Below are positions 36,663 through 45,918 of a DNA stretch of 64,000 bases, one piece after another (positions within the stretch are counted from its first letter, which is position 1; each line of letters starts with the position of its first letter). The DNA comes from Shewanella profunda (lineage in GTDB: Bacteria > Pseudomonadota > Gammaproteobacteria > Enterobacterales > Shewanellaceae), in assembly GCF_023283765.1 (NCBI RefSeq), contig NZ_JAKILG010000011.1, positions 1 to 64,000 on the forward strand, given 5' to 3'. Below the pieces are notes generated by a model. The model saw only the letters and a list, made by a program, of their open reading frames with translations, was not told the DNA's origin and did not search any database. Made by a program: the position numbers and the translations under genes.

Positions 36663-37580
36663 TTGAGTAAATTGAGCCCTTTTTTTAATCGGTTATTCTT
36701 AAATATTTTGACCGTGTCTGCGTGGTTATTAGGGAGCGTTATCCCTAACGTTACCTGGGCACAGGTCTACCCCTCTGATGACAATTCCATCGCTTCTTCA
36801 CCTATAAACAGTCAGTTGCCCATTGATACTAAGGATAATCCTAGTTCTGTCTATGCTTTTGGCAGTTATCTCGGTACTGGGGTTTATCGAGCCGCAGAGC
36901 AAAATGCGACCGTTGTGAGTATCCCGCTTTCTTTCGATTTTCAAAAGGACAGTGAAAGCCAAACTTGGTTGCGTTTGCCTCTCTCCTTTGGTTTTTTTGA
37001 TTATTTAGCACAGGATCTTACCGAAGGTGAATTCCCTTCATCTGTTGGGACTATGACGGTGACCCCTGGTATTGAGCACCATTGGCAGGCGAGTACAAAC
37101 ACTCGTATGGAGGCTTATTTTGATGTGGGTTTTGGGACAAACTTTGATACCAGTGATAACCTGGCAATTTTAGCCACAGGGATCAGTACCTTGTATGATT
37201 TTACTTTCGGTGGTGAAGAGAGTGTTTGGGTATCGAGATTGCATTTTGCAGGCTATAGCGAACGAGTTGGTAAGCTTACAGATCAATTTGCGGTATTACA
37301 AACTGGCGTCGATATAGGCCTTTCACCTCGTTGGCAATGGCAAGATATTCAAGTTCAACCCAGACTATTTTTACTCGGTTATTGGTATTTTAATGCGTTA
37401 AATTTCAGTAGTGATAGTGAGCAGGATACGGTTGTCTCGGGTAGTTATGAATTGGGTGCGACCTTAGTTTTTTCTAAGCCTATAGACGCTGATTTGTTGA
37501 GTATAGACCGAATTGGATTGAGTTATCGCACCGGTGATGGATTAAGCATTTGGCGTTTATTATTTAGTTTTCCTATTTAA
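36663..37580 (+). CDS. Putative outer-membrane beta-barrel protein, family not recognised
   Basis: 305 residues. The N-terminus has a long signal-like hydrophobic part (LFLNILTVSAWLLGSVI, cleavage near TWAQ). The mature part shows alternating hydrophobic strands with many aromatic residues (TWLRLPLSFGFFDYL, RLFLLGYWYFNALNF) and ends IWRLLFSFPI, like a beta-barrel. No family is recognised. The start is a TTG at 36663 with AGGACGG just upstream; no ATG fits the signal peptide. It starts 45 bases after ribA but their functions seem unrelated. Confidence 0.65.
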   Translation: MSKLSPFFNRLFLNILTVSAWLLGSVIPNVTWAQVYPSDDNSIASSPINSQLPIDTKDNPSSVYAFGSYLGTGVYRAAEQNATVVSIPLSFDFQKDSESQTWLRLPLSFGFFDYLAQDLTEGEFPSSVGTMTVTPGIEHHWQASTNTRMEAYFDVGFGTNFDTSDNLAILATGISTLYDFTFGGEESVWVSRLHFAGYSERVGKLTDQFAVLQTGVDIGLSPRWQWQDIQVQPRLFLLGYWYFNALNFSSDSEQDTVVSGSYELGATLVFSKPIDADLLSIDRIGLSYRTGDGLSIWRLLFSFPI

Positions 37581-37673
37581 CAATGGCTTAGTTGAAATTA
37601 ACTACTATCCCACTTGAAACTCAGTCCAGCAGCTAAAAAGTAAAAATTTACGCACGATTTTTTAATTTAGCGA

Positions 37674-38129
37674 TTATTCTGCAGATTTCTGAGCATCACG
37701 CATTTTCTTATCCATTAAGACCGCCATTTGGCTATTGAGCTGTAATATTTGCTCTTGGATCACCTTGCGTTGTTGCTCTGCAGCTTCTGAATTATCACCT
37801 TTAAGCTTTGTTAACATTTCTTGTAGGGCTTTTATCTGCTCTTTTATCCGTTCGATTTGTTGATCAATAGGAGAGGTGGCTTCTCCTGATTCAGCAGCTT
37901 CAGCTTGCTGTTTTTTCTCTGTGTTACTTTCTCTCAGCGTTGCACCGAAATCAGTCGCTAATGCAGCGCGACCTGCATTGGAAATCGATACTGTATCTTG
38001 GTTATTAGTGTCTTCTGTTCCATCAGTAGTGGTGGAAGATGATGTTGGAGATATGGCGATATAGGCACTGGATACGGGCTTGAATGTCGCACCACTTGCT
38101 GCATTGTTTAATCCATTAATATTCATCAA
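37674..38129 (-). CDS. FlxA-like protein
   Basis: 151 residues. The Ser/Thr/Asn-rich first 60 residues include DTVSISNAGRAAL, a motif seen near the start of many flagellum-linked and FlxA-like proteins. The C-terminal half is a coiled coil (QQIERIKEQIKALQEMLTKL) matching FlxA. FlxA depends on FliA in E. coli, but its task is unknown. No signal peptide. The ATG is complementary to 38127-38129. Confidence 0.7.
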   Translation of the reverse strand: MMNINGLNNAASGATFKPVSSAYIAISPTSSSTTTDGTEDTNNQDTVSISNAGRAALATDFGATLRESNTEKKQQAEAAESGEATSPIDQQIERIKEQIKALQEMLTKLKGDNSEAAEQQRKVIQEQILQLNSQMAVLMDKKMRDAQKSAE

Positions 38130-38273
38130 CGACTCCTGATAACGCTAGATGTAGTAAGACTTAAATGGTTATCGGCAGCGAGTTAAGATTCTTAAGTCAA
38201 TTTTTTATTCTATACATAATAGTCAAGAGGGTAGCCCTGATGTGATAAGGGCTAAAGATAAAGTGACTGTAGC

Positions 38274-38648
38274 TTAGTCTTTCTTACCCCATATGTGGCT
38301 GTTGATATTATCAGCAGAGCTGGACCTATTTTTATCTTGGGTAGGTGTTTTTGTACTCTGCCCTTGATTAGCCGAATGAATCTTGATGGTTTTTTTAGGG
38401 GTCGTCGCAGTTTCGTTTTTCGGTGGAGGTAAAGGTAGCTTATTGGCTTTTAGGTATAAGTATTCTACTTTCTCCCTTGCCCAGTCGGTTTTTCTTAAAA
38501 AACGCAGACTCGATTTAATACTGGGATCATGGGTAAAACAACGGATTTGTATTCTCTCACCCAACTCTTCCCAGCCGTAGCGTTCGACTAAATCAGTGAC
38601 TATGGTTTCGAGTTTAATGCCGTGCAGAGGGTTATTTACTTGAGTCAT
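38274..38648 (-). CDS. VF530-like (DUF2132) putative DNA-binding protein with C-terminal extension
   Basis: 124 residues. The first 67 match VF530 proteins ([39 protein letters not shown], [11 protein letters not shown]), a small helical fold thought to bind DNA. The last 55 residues are a Pro/Lys/Thr/Ser-rich, probably unstructured tail that VF530 itself lacks. Single gene. Confidence 0.82.
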   Translation of the reverse strand: MTQVNNPLHGIKLETIVTDLVERYGWEELGERIQIRCFTHDPSIKSSLRFLRKTDWAREKVEYLYLKANKLPLPPPKNETATTPKKTIKIHSANQGQSTKTPTQDKNRSSSADNINSHIWGKKD

Positions 38649-38725
38649 ATTTGTATATTGCAGTGAACTATGGCGGGATTATAGCAGTTTTATAGGCAGA
38701 GTTAGAGGCGTATTTGCTAACATAA

Positions 38726-38754
38726 AAAACAGGCACTGTTGCAGTGCCTGTTTT
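38726..38754 (-). terminator. Bidirectional terminator downstream of the CstA-family gene
   Basis: AAAACAGGCACTG and CAGTGCCTGTTTT form a 13-bp stem with a 3-base loop, with A-rich and T-rich sides. On the minus strand it ends the transcript of the transporter at 38799-40247. Confidence 0.88.
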
Positions 38755-38798
38755 GTTTCATTCATTTAGGTGTGAAGCTATAAATATTAAGCGGGTGT

Positions 38799-40247
38799 TT
38801 AGGCTTCGTCCGGTAGTTCTGAGTCGCTATCGATTTCACCTTTGCCTTTGGTTTTCACAATCAGTAGACCAGTGATCACTAAGGTTGAAATAATGCCTGC
38901 AACGGTTGACAAGGTCATTGGTAAACCTGCGCCTAAGGTTGCTGAGTTTAGTAGGAAGGTGATAACTACTGTCGTCATAAACATTGCTGGAATAGTCGTG
39001 ATCCAGTGCAGTTTATTATGGCGTAATAAGTAAGCTGAAGCAGTCCATAGCATTAATACTGCGGTTGCTTGGTTTGCTACACCGAAGTAACGCCAAATCA
39101 CACCAAAATCGACTTGAGTTAGCAGGCCACCAATAATAAACAGTGGGATAGCCAGCATTAAACGTTTTGGCAGTGCAATCTGTGGCATTTTGAAGAACTC
39201 AGCCAAGATCAGACGAGCTGAGCGGAATGCCGTATCACCAGAAGTAATGGGGAGAATAATGACACCTAGGATTGCCATAAAACCACCAACCGCACCGAGT
39301 AAGCCAGTTGAAGCTTCATATACTACGTTAGCAGGGTTCCCCGCCATTCCAGTGTTAAGACCTTCTACACCACCGAAGTAGGATAGGGCAATTGCACACC
39401 AAAGTAATGCAATAATGCCTTCACCAATCATGGCACCAAAGAACACGAAACGGCCATTGGTTTCATTTTCAACACAACGTGCCATTAGCGGTGACTGGGT
39501 TGCATGGAAACCAGAAATGGCACCACATGCGATGGTGATAAACAATGCAGGCCAAAGCGGCATGTCTTTAGGATTTAAGTTTTGGAAGAAATCTCCTGCT
39601 TGTACATTAGGCAGTAAGGTATGCTCGCTCGATAAAATAATCGCGAAGGCAAGGCCAAAGGACATGAAAAACAGTAGAGCACCAAAGAAGGGGTATAGAC
39701 GGCCGATAATTTTATCAACTGGCACAACTGTAGCGATCAGATAGTAACAGAAAATAATACCAACGAAGATGCTGACATCCCAACCCGTTAGCTTACCGAG
39801 TAGCCCGGCTGGTGCAGAGATAAATACCACACCAACGAGCAACAATAGGATGATGGCAAACACATTCATAAAATGTTTTGCGCTCTTACCTAGGTATTTA
39901 CCCGCAAGGTTAGGTACGGATTGACCACCATTACGAACCGACAACATACCTGAGAAGTAATCGTGCACTGCACCGGCAAAAATACAACCGATCACAATCC
40001 ATAGCATGGCTGCTGGACCGTAGAGTGCGCCGAGGATAGGACCAAAGATTGGACCAACACCAGCAATGTTCAGTAATTGGATTAAATAGACTTTGCCCTT
40101 AGACATAGGCACATAGTCAACGCCATCGGTTTTGGTGAACGCGGGTGTTTGACGTTTAGCGTTGATGCCGAAAACCTTCTCGACAAAAGCACCGTAGATA
40201 AAGTAACCGCCGATCAATAAACCGATACAGAGTAGGAACCACATCAT
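38799..40247 (-). CDS. CstA-family transporter (short form), likely pyruvate or peptide uptake
   Basis: 482 residues with about 13 membrane spans. The CstA core is clear: GVGPIFGPILGALYGP, FAGAVHDYFSGMLSVRNGG and a late SGDTAFRSARLI. It is the shorter form (E. coli CstA and BtsT are about 700). CstA proteins take up peptides or pyruvate under carbon starvation. Just upstream on the same strand are LytTR and LytS-type genes resembling BtsR/BtsS, which control the pyruvate transporter BtsT in E. coli, so pyruvate is a fair guess. GGGGAGA precedes the ATG. A perfect palindrome (40279-40297) lies 32 bases before the start. Confidence 0.88.
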   Translation of the reverse strand: MMWFLLCIGLLIGGYFIYGAFVEKVFGINAKRQTPAFTKTDGVDYVPMSKGKVYLIQLLNIAGVGPIFGPILGALYGPAAMLWIVIGCIFAGAVHDYFSGMLSVRNGGQSVPNLAGKYLGKSAKHFMNVFAIILLLLVGVVFISAPAGLLGKLTGWDVSIFVGIIFCYYLIATVVPVDKIIGRLYPFFGALLFFMSFGLAFAIILSSEHTLLPNVQAGDFFQNLNPKDMPLWPALFITIACGAISGFHATQSPLMARCVENETNGRFVFFGAMIGEGIIALLWCAIALSYFGGVEGLNTGMAGNPANVVYEASTGLLGAVGGFMAILGVIILPITSGDTAFRSARLILAEFFKMPQIALPKRLMLAIPLFIIGGLLTQVDFGVIWRYFGVANQATAVLMLWTASAYLLRHNKLHWITTIPAMFMTTVVITFLLNSATLGAGLPMTLSTVAGIISTLVITGLLIVKTKGKGEIDSDSELPDEA

Positions 40248-40278
40248 TTTGTTATCTCCCCATTTGAGTTGTGAGGAG

Positions 40279-40297
40279 TGTAAACAAGTTGTTTACA
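40279..40297. promoter_or_regulatory. Perfect 19-bp palindrome upstream of the CstA-family gene
   Basis: TGTAAACAA-G-TTGTTTACA is exact, with a single central base. It is 32 bases from the start codon, a place for a repressor or for an activator very close to the promoter. It is not the HexR or PdhR consensus I know. The adjacent response regulator is LytTR type, which normally prefers direct repeats, so another protein may bind here. Confidence 0.6.
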
Positions 40298-40397
40298 CAA
40301 AACAGTGCAATTTTACTCAGTGGTCGAAAATGTAGGGTCAGCGGCAATAGGATGACTTGAGCGGTTTTCGATAAACATCAGTCTTTAGATGGATTGG

Positions 40398-41108
40398 TTA
40401 TTGGAAGCCAAAAAGTTGTTTTAAACTCTTCAGATAACGGCGTGACACTGGCACTTTACCCCCAGAATGCGTTGTGACTTCTGCTCCTGTATCCAATAAC
40501 TCAATTTCGGCAATGGCCTTAGGTGCAATTAAATATTGGCGATGACAACGCACTAGTGGTGTTTTTTCTTCGAGCACTTTTAAGGTTAACTGGGTGTGGA
40601 CCTTGCCTTTTGTGCAGGCGACATGGATACCACTTAAATCACTAAACACATATTCGACATCCGTGATGGAGATGACTTTCAATTTGCTACCACTGTAGCA
40701 GGGAAGGTGCTCAAGACTTCTAGGTGCGATTGAATTAACGGCCTGTGGCGCGAGATTTTTACGCACATGTTTTAGCGTTTGGCTGAGTCTGTCGGCATCA
40801 ATGGGTTTCAGCAAATAGTCAAAAGCATGATTATCAAAGGCCTTGACGGCAAATTCATCGTACGCGGTGACAAATACAATTTTAGGTAAGCTGTCGGGAT
40901 CGAGCATAGCAATCAGCTCCATTCCTGAAATACGCGGCATTTGGATATCGAGGAAAATAAGCTGAGGTTTTTCTTTGGCAATGATTTGTAATGCTTCAAT
41001 TGCATTTGCGCATTGACCAATAATCTCAATATCGGCTTCTTGACTGAGAAGTTCAGTCAGTTCTTCACGAGCAAACAGCTCATCATCAACAATTAAACAA
41101 GTGATCAC
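40398..41108 (-). CDS. LytTR-family response regulator (BtsR/YehT-like)
   Basis: 236 residues. The receiver domain (1-120) has the acidic pocket and phospho-acceptor Asp in IFLDIQMPRISG. The C-terminal LytTR DNA-binding domain (about 135-236) includes LKVISITDVEYVFSDLSG, RCHRQYLI and VSRRYLKSLK. It overlaps the kinase gene by four bases (ATGA), so the two are translationally coupled. In E. coli the similar BtsR turns on btsT when pyruvate is sensed; the CstA-family gene downstream is the obvious target. Confidence 0.9.
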   Translation of the reverse strand: MITCLIVDDELFAREELTELLSQEADIEIIGQCANAIEALQIIAKEKPQLIFLDIQMPRISGMELIAMLDPDSLPKIVFVTAYDEFAVKAFDNHAFDYLLKPIDADRLSQTLKHVRKNLAPQAVNSIAPRSLEHLPCYSGSKLKVISITDVEYVFSDLSGIHVACTKGKVHTQLTLKVLEEKTPLVRCHRQYLIAPKAIAEIELLDTGAEVTTHSGGKVPVSRRYLKSLKQLFGFQ

Positions 41109-42787
41109 GTGTTGGTTTCCGTTGGTTCAATTGGGAGGCGGATGATGACTCGAGTATATTCATCTCGCTCACATTTTACGGTTATGCCGTATTGCTCACC
41201 AAATAGGTTTTGGATACGTTTATGGACTAAGTTCATGCCTAATCCTTCAGAACCAGAAGTCGGCTCATATAAACCTGCATTATCAGTAACATCCAATTCT
41301 AAAATATTGTTTTCCAATTTACCGGTCACTTTAATTTGTCCCTGTTCAATCATATGGGATGTACCGTGTTTTACGGCATTCTCAATGATTGGCTGTAAGG
41401 TAAATGCAGGCACCTTACAGGGATATAGTGATTCGGGAATAGCAATATTGACCTGTAATTTATCAATAAAACGTGCTTTCTCAATAGTGAGATAGGATGC
41501 AATGTGATCTAGCTCATCCCCAAGTGTGACAAGGCCTGTCGTACGCTTAAGGTTGATACGCAAAAATTGTGATAATTGTTGTAATAGCTGTTTTGACATA
41601 TCCGGATCGCGTTTGATTATGGCACTAATGGTATTGAGCGCATTAAATAAAAAATGTGGATTTACCTGTGCTTGGAGCAACTTTAACTCGGCTTGTGTGA
41701 GTAGATTTTGTTGTTGCTCGAAGCGACCGTATAGGATCTGATTCGATAAGAGACGCGCAATGCCTTCGCCTAAGGTTCTATTAATATTTAAAAAAAGCTT
41801 ATTCTTAGGCTCATACAGTTTGATAGTACCTATGACTTCGTTATCGCTACGCAGCGGGATAACTAGACTCGATCCTAACTTGCATTGACTTGAAATTGAG
41901 CAGGCATAAGGTGTTTCAACACCATCGGCAAACATCACTTTATTCTGGTTAATGGCCTCTAGGGTTATCTTAGATGAAATAGGTGTTCCCGGAAGGTGGT
42001 GATCAGCACCGATACCAATAAAAGCCAAGAGTTTTTCCCTATCGGTGATCGCAACCGCGCCGACATTGGTTTCTTGGATCACAATCTGTGCAACTTTACC
42101 GCTACTTTCCTCATTAAACCCCTTAGAAAGTAAACCTACACTGCGCTCGGCAATTTTTAACGCTTTGGTTGAAAAGCTCGAAGAGAGTTTATCAAACATG
42201 GTTTTTTGATCGCGGATCATGCTCATAAACAGTGCCGCACCGATAGAGTTCACGAGTAACATAGGTGGCGCAATTTGGCGTACTAATTCCCATGCAGCAT
42301 CAAAGGGACTTGCAATGAGTAAGATAATGCTCATTTGCATCATCTCAGCGTAAAAGGTGACTAAACAAACAAGAAGTGGATTATAGATAAGTTCACTTTT
42401 ACCCGCTCTACGCAGATAAAAGCTAATCATACCAGCAGATAATCCCTCCATAGTTGTCGATATGGCACAGGCAACATCGGTAAATCCCCCCATGCTATAA
42501 CGATGCAGTCCACCCGTGAGTCCAACGAGAAAACCAGTGACAGGGCCACCCAATAATCCACCGAGTACCGCTCCCATGGCGCGAGTATTGGCAATTGCGC
42601 CAGACGTTTGTTCACCAAAGTAGGTCGCCATAATGCAGAAACAGGAAAAAAACAGATAAATAAAAACCTTGTGGGGCAGGCGTGGCGAGGTCTCGGCAAA
42701 GAGCTTAAATAATGGGGTTTTACTGACTAAGTAAACGATCACTAAGTACAGCGACATCTGTTGGGTAAGTAATAGGATCAGGGACAT
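41105..42787 (-). CDS. LytS-type sensor histidine kinase (BtsS/YehU-like)
   Basis: 560 residues. The N-terminus is a 5TM-LytS sensor (about 1-180, membrane spans with GGLLGGPVTGFLVGLTGG), then a GAF-like domain (about 215-350). The HisKA_7 transmitter has LQAQVNPHFLFNALNTIS, with the phospho-acceptor His, and the ATPase end GLGMNLVHKRIQNLFG. E. coli BtsS of this type binds pyruvate with high affinity; the ligand here is inferred only. It forms an operon with the LytTR regulator. Confidence 0.9.
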   Translation of the reverse strand: MSLILLLTQQMSLYLVIVYLVSKTPLFKLFAETSPRLPHKVFIYLFFSCFCIMATYFGEQTSGAIANTRAMGAVLGGLLGGPVTGFLVGLTGGLHRYSMGGFTDVACAISTTMEGLSAGMISFYLRRAGKSELIYNPLLVCLVTFYAEMMQMSIILLIASPFDAAWELVRQIAPPMLLVNSIGAALFMSMIRDQKTMFDKLSSSFSTKALKIAERSVGLLSKGFNEESSGKVAQIVIQETNVGAVAITDREKLLAFIGIGADHHLPGTPISSKITLEAINQNKVMFADGVETPYACSISSQCKLGSSLVIPLRSDNEVIGTIKLYEPKNKLFLNINRTLGEGIARLLSNQILYGRFEQQQNLLTQAELKLLQAQVNPHFLFNALNTISAIIKRDPDMSKQLLQQLSQFLRINLKRTTGLVTLGDELDHIASYLTIEKARFIDKLQVNIAIPESLYPCKVPAFTLQPIIENAVKHGTSHMIEQGQIKVTGKLENNILELDVTDNAGLYEPTSGSEGLGMNLVHKRIQNLFGEQYGITVKCERDEYTRVIIRLPIEPTETNT

Positions 42788-42915
42788 AATGGCTCACATT
42801 ATCGTCACAGATGTCGGCGTAAAGATTCTAATTGACAGTATGTGCGCGAGATCAGAGTTCAAATTTAACAGTTCGGATATAAAGAACAATATTAATTGCA
42901 TCTTTTGGAGAGTAT

Positions 42916-43158
42916 ATGTCCGATTCTGTTCACGGTCATGATGTTATGGCGCTGATGGTAGCTCAAGGGGACGTCATTTTAAAGTCTGAATTGATTTCCC
43001 TTATGGCACAAAAGTTTGGTGAGTCTGCGCGTTATCACACTTGCAGCGTTGAAGCGTTGACTGCGCAAGAGTTGATCGATTTTTTAGTGAGTAAAGGTAA
43101 GTGCCAAGAAACCGCACATGGAATAACATTGGTCGCAGGACGCCAATGTAATCACTAG
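42916..43158 (+). CDS. YecH-like protein (DUF2492)
   Basis: 80 residues that match YecH/DUF2492: HGHDVMALMVAQGD, YHTCSVEALTAQELIDFL, KGKCQETAHGI-like and a Cys-Asn-His end. The conserved His and Cys residues suggest metal binding; the role is unknown. TGGAG lies upstream of ATG 42916. Convergent with the following minus-strand gene. Confidence 0.85.
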   Translation: MSDSVHGHDVMALMVAQGDVILKSELISLMAQKFGESARYHTCSVEALTAQELIDFLVSKGKCQETAHGITLVAGRQCNH

Positions 43159-43221
43159 TGTTTGAGTGCGTCCGAGCGTGTTGATAAGTAGAGATAGATA
43201 GCACCCGTATCTTTATGCGAG

Positions 43222-43563
43222 TTAGCTATCTTCATCATTTTTATGGAGCAGCTGATACTGCTCATCCATCGAACGTTGACTGAATTCGTCGATTAAAATC
43301 CGCAGTAATCGTGACTTTGCGATTTTAGTCTCCTTTGAAAGGGTATCGAGCTGGGAGATACTGGTTTCAGTTAGGGAAAAAGTAGCATGTCGGTATATTT
43401 TTACTGACTTTTTATCTAAACCTTTACTAATGCTAGCCGGAGGCACAATTAATTGACTCGCTTTGCCCAAAGCGTAATTATTCGCATCTTCAATAAAATC
43501 ATCAACAGAAACCGGGGTGATGATTTGCTTGGGTTTCTTACGTTTAAGATCAGTTAAGCTCAT
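43222..43563 (-). CDS. Small basic partner protein encoded with ParA
   Basis: 113 residues, family not firmly recognised. MSLTDLKRKKPKQIITPVSV is a basic start; later FSLTETSISQLDTLSKETKI and KSRLLRILIDEF look like a ribbon-helix-helix-type DNA-binding region. I chose the ATG at 43563; it overlaps the parA end by 14 bases, so the two genes are coupled. By place it could be the DNA-binding partner of the ParA ATPase, in the manner of ParB-like proteins or ParG/CopG proteins. Confidence 0.65.
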   Translation of the reverse strand: MSLTDLKRKKPKQIITPVSVDDFIEDANNYALGKASQLIVPPASISKGLDKKSVKIYRHATFSLTETSISQLDTLSKETKIAKSRLLRILIDEFSQRSMDEQYQLLHKNDEDS

Positions 43564-44218
43564 AGCTATTTTCTGGTGGTAATGTGAATAATTCATCCAC
43601 TATAGCGCGAATCTCATCGGCAGCTTTCCCATTAGGCTCTATTTCGATGACTGAAGAGCCTTTTTCCTCACTATCATCATAAATGTTACGGCAAAAGGTG
43701 ACTGAGTTGAGTACCCTCAACCCAAAGGATTGCACTACTTCTTTGGCTTCTAAAATGCGTTTAAACTGTGTAGGAAGTGCAGGACATTGGGTTAGCACAA
43801 TAGTGGCTACCATTTTAGGATTGACCATTTTACAGGTGCTGAGCATATCTTCCATGTGAGGCAAGGTTTTGAGATCTCGCCTCTTGGGTCTTAAGGGGAT
43901 CACTACATAGGTTGCTACTGACATTGCCGCTCGCATTGCAAGGTTATCTTGGCCACCACAGTCAACAATCACGTAATCGAACCGCTCATCTAAGCTGAGT
44001 AAATCATTACGTATTTTACCGTAAAGCTGAATACAGTTAATGGCGGGTAAACTCGGATCGTTATTCCTAGCTTGGATCCAATCGGAAGTGGTGCGCTGGG
44101 GATCACAGTCAACCATAAGAACATTTGCTTGGGATTTTTGTTTAATATAAACAGCGAGATTTTGTGCGAGGCAACTTTTACCGCTTCCTCCTTTTTCTCC
44201 ACCTACCAGCAATATCAT
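43550..44218 (-). CDS. ParA-family ATPase (orphan, chromosomal)
   Basis: 222 residues. It has the deviant Walker A GGEKGGSGKS (Lys9, Lys14), the switch I Asp in VLMVDCDPQRTTSDW and Walker B VIVDCGGQD. It is the short ParA/MipZ-like type without a DNA-binding N-terminus. Such proteins move or place plasmids, chemoreceptor arrays, flagella or other cargo. It is not next to oriC-type genes or a plasmid replication gene, so the cargo is unknown. It is coupled to the small gene downstream; a PilZ gene lies upstream on the same strand. Confidence 0.88.
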   Translation of the reverse strand: MILLVGGEKGGSGKSCLAQNLAVYIKQKSQANVLMVDCDPQRTTSDWIQARNNDPSLPAINCIQLYGKIRNDLLSLDERFDYVIVDCGGQDNLAMRAAMSVATYVVIPLRPKRRDLKTLPHMEDMLSTCKMVNPKMVATIVLTQCPALPTQFKRILEAKEVVQSFGLRVLNSVTFCRNIYDDSEEKGSSVIEIEPNGKAADEIRAIVDELFTLPPENSYELN

Positions 44219-44295
44219 AGTGACATCCCCTGAATGAATCTTTGAATTAATTCAGTGTAGAACAGCCCCGTTAACCCTGCGTAGCTTAAGAAAAA

Positions 44296-44598
44296 TTAAA
44301 GTAATTGCATGGCAATATGGTAGCTTTTCTCGTGGCATTGGGAACAGCGACATACTTGGCCTTTTACCATATTTTGCTTGGAAGTATTGGGGTTGAAAGT
44401 GACTTCAACTAGCTCACCGAGTGCGAAAGGATTCTTATAATCAAACAGAATGCCCTTTCTGGCCAAATCGATACAGATACCATCGTCGCAATGGTTTACT
44501 CCTTCTGGATCGATCCAGTTTAGGATCACCCGCTCTGCTTCCATATCCACTCGCAGAGAGGCGCGTTTTTCTTCAAAACCAGTAGGATGATCACCCAT
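44296..44598 (-). CDS. PilZ-domain protein
   Basis: 100 residues, essentially one PilZ domain. The first cyclic di-GMP-binding motif R-x-x-x-R is present (KRASLRVDME), and the second, D/N-x-S/A-x-x-G, as IDLARKGI. Two late Cys (CRCSQC) make a possible metal or redox site. It probably binds cyclic di-GMP and talks to a partner. A near neighbour on the same strand is ParA. Confidence 0.82.
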   Translation of the reverse strand: MGDHPTGFEEKRASLRVDMEAERVILNWIDPEGVNHCDDGICIDLARKGILFDYKNPFALGELVEVTFNPNTSKQNMVKGQVCRCSQCHEKSYHIAMQLL

Positions 44599-44757
44599 AA
44601 CACAATTGCCCCGTAAATAATTGATCTTTGTAAAACTAGCATAATTGCTTTTTGGCAGAATACCAATGTGAAAAGCGAGGTCTTTGAGGAGAGTTTTAAA
44701 ACGAGGGCAGCGGTGCCATTGAATAGTTATTTTAATGGCACCGACTCAGGTATTTGA

Positions 44758-45162
44758 TTAGTTGTCGTATTCTTGATTTTTGGGGTAAGGCATTTTCAAT
44801 TGGCCCCAACGGATCACAATAACCGTAGCCGCTAAGATTAAGGTTGATATTGAAATGGCTGCAATCCGCCAATCATCCATGCTCTTCATATCTAAAATCA
44901 GATAACGCGCTAATGCGACTATGGAGATATACAGTGGCATTCGCACGGGTAACTTACCGGACTCAGCATAGTTGGCCACCATGGCTAAGACTTCAAGGTA
45001 AATAAACAGTAAGAGTAAGTCCGCGAGTGCTACGGCACCTGCTTCAAAAATATGGACAATTTCTTGACCAATCGCAACTACCGTTGCAATAGCAATAATG
45101 AATAATACGAAATGTTCTACGGCTTTAAGGCCTTTAGCTCCGTATTGACGATAAAATGGCAT
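44758..45162 (-). CDS. psiE: PsiE-family membrane protein
   Basis: 134 residues, four membrane spans (about 17-37, 45-65, 75-92, 105-122), matching PsiE: GLKAVEHFVLFIIAIAT, then LLLLFIYLEVLAMVANY and MPLYISIVALARYLILDMK. E. coli psiE is induced by phosphate starvation, but the protein has no known activity. No Pho box was looked for successfully. Single gene. Confidence 0.85.
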   Translation of the reverse strand: MPFYRQYGAKGLKAVEHFVLFIIAIATVVAIGQEIVHIFEAGAVALADLLLLFIYLEVLAMVANYAESGKLPVRMPLYISIVALARYLILDMKSMDDWRIAAISISTLILAATVIVIRWGQLKMPYPKNQEYDN

Positions 45163-45376
45163 ATAAACTCCCTACGCAATATTTTTATAAATAGTAACAG
45201 TAAAAGCGGGTTAGTTAGGAAAAAGTACGTGAATTCTCTGTGACTCAATTCACAAGATAGATATTGGTCACAGTAAAAGAAGAAGGGTTTATCTGTAGGC
45301 ATACAGTGAGCGTAAATAAGCTGACAAGCTTAAGTATTTGAGCCAAGGATGTGAGTATATCTTTTACTGAACGAAA

Positions 45377-45886
45377 CTACTTATTCTGGCGTTTCTGCCA
45401 TTTAAACATAATGGAATATTTCCATAAATTGCTGATAAGCAAATAACCTATCGCAGAAAAGATGATCCCCAATACTAAACAACCGACTAAAAAAGGTGGG
45501 CCAATAGTTGTCAGCGATGCTTCAATCCATTGCCAATTGGCTTCGAAGGTAAAATCCTGCGGTGCATGGCCTAAAATTTTTGCACCCAGTAAATAAGCAC
45601 CATAAAACATCACTGGCATAGTGAGTGGATTAGTTATCCATACTAATGCAACGGATACGGGGATATTGACATTAAATAGAATCGCGAATGCCGCAGCAGC
45701 AACCATTTGGAAGGGCATGGGGATCCATGCGACAAAAAGGCCAACAGCAAAAGCACCTGGAGCTGATTTTCGGTTCAACGCCCAAAGATTTGGGTTGTGT
45801 AGCAAGCGTCCGAACATGCGCAAGTGTTTATGCTCACGCAGGGTTTCAGGCTTAGGCATAAATTTCGTGATGAATTTTTTTGGCAT
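45377..45886 (-). CDS. DUF2062-family membrane protein
   Basis: 169 residues. HKHLRMFGRLLHNPNLWALN, then APGAFAVGLFVAWIPMPFQM and ISVALVWITNPLTMPVMFYG are typical of DUF2062. Three or more membrane spans. Often found near lipid A or cell-envelope genes, as here beside comEC-msbA-lpxK; the function is unknown. It is divergent from comEC with a 32-base gap. Confidence 0.85.
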   Translation of the reverse strand: MPKKFITKFMPKPETLREHKHLRMFGRLLHNPNLWALNRKSAPGAFAVGLFVAWIPMPFQMVAAAAFAILFNVNIPVSVALVWITNPLTMPVMFYGAYLLGAKILGHAPQDFTFEANWQWIEASLTTIGPPFLVGCLVLGIIFSAIGYLLISNLWKYSIMFKWQKRQNK

Positions 45887-45918
45887 AGGTTGAAATTGCT
45901 GTCTTAACTTAATTCACT

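Noticed and set aside
38842..39744. Plus-strand frames over the CstA-family gene
   Set aside because: Antisense shadows of a clear membrane transporter.
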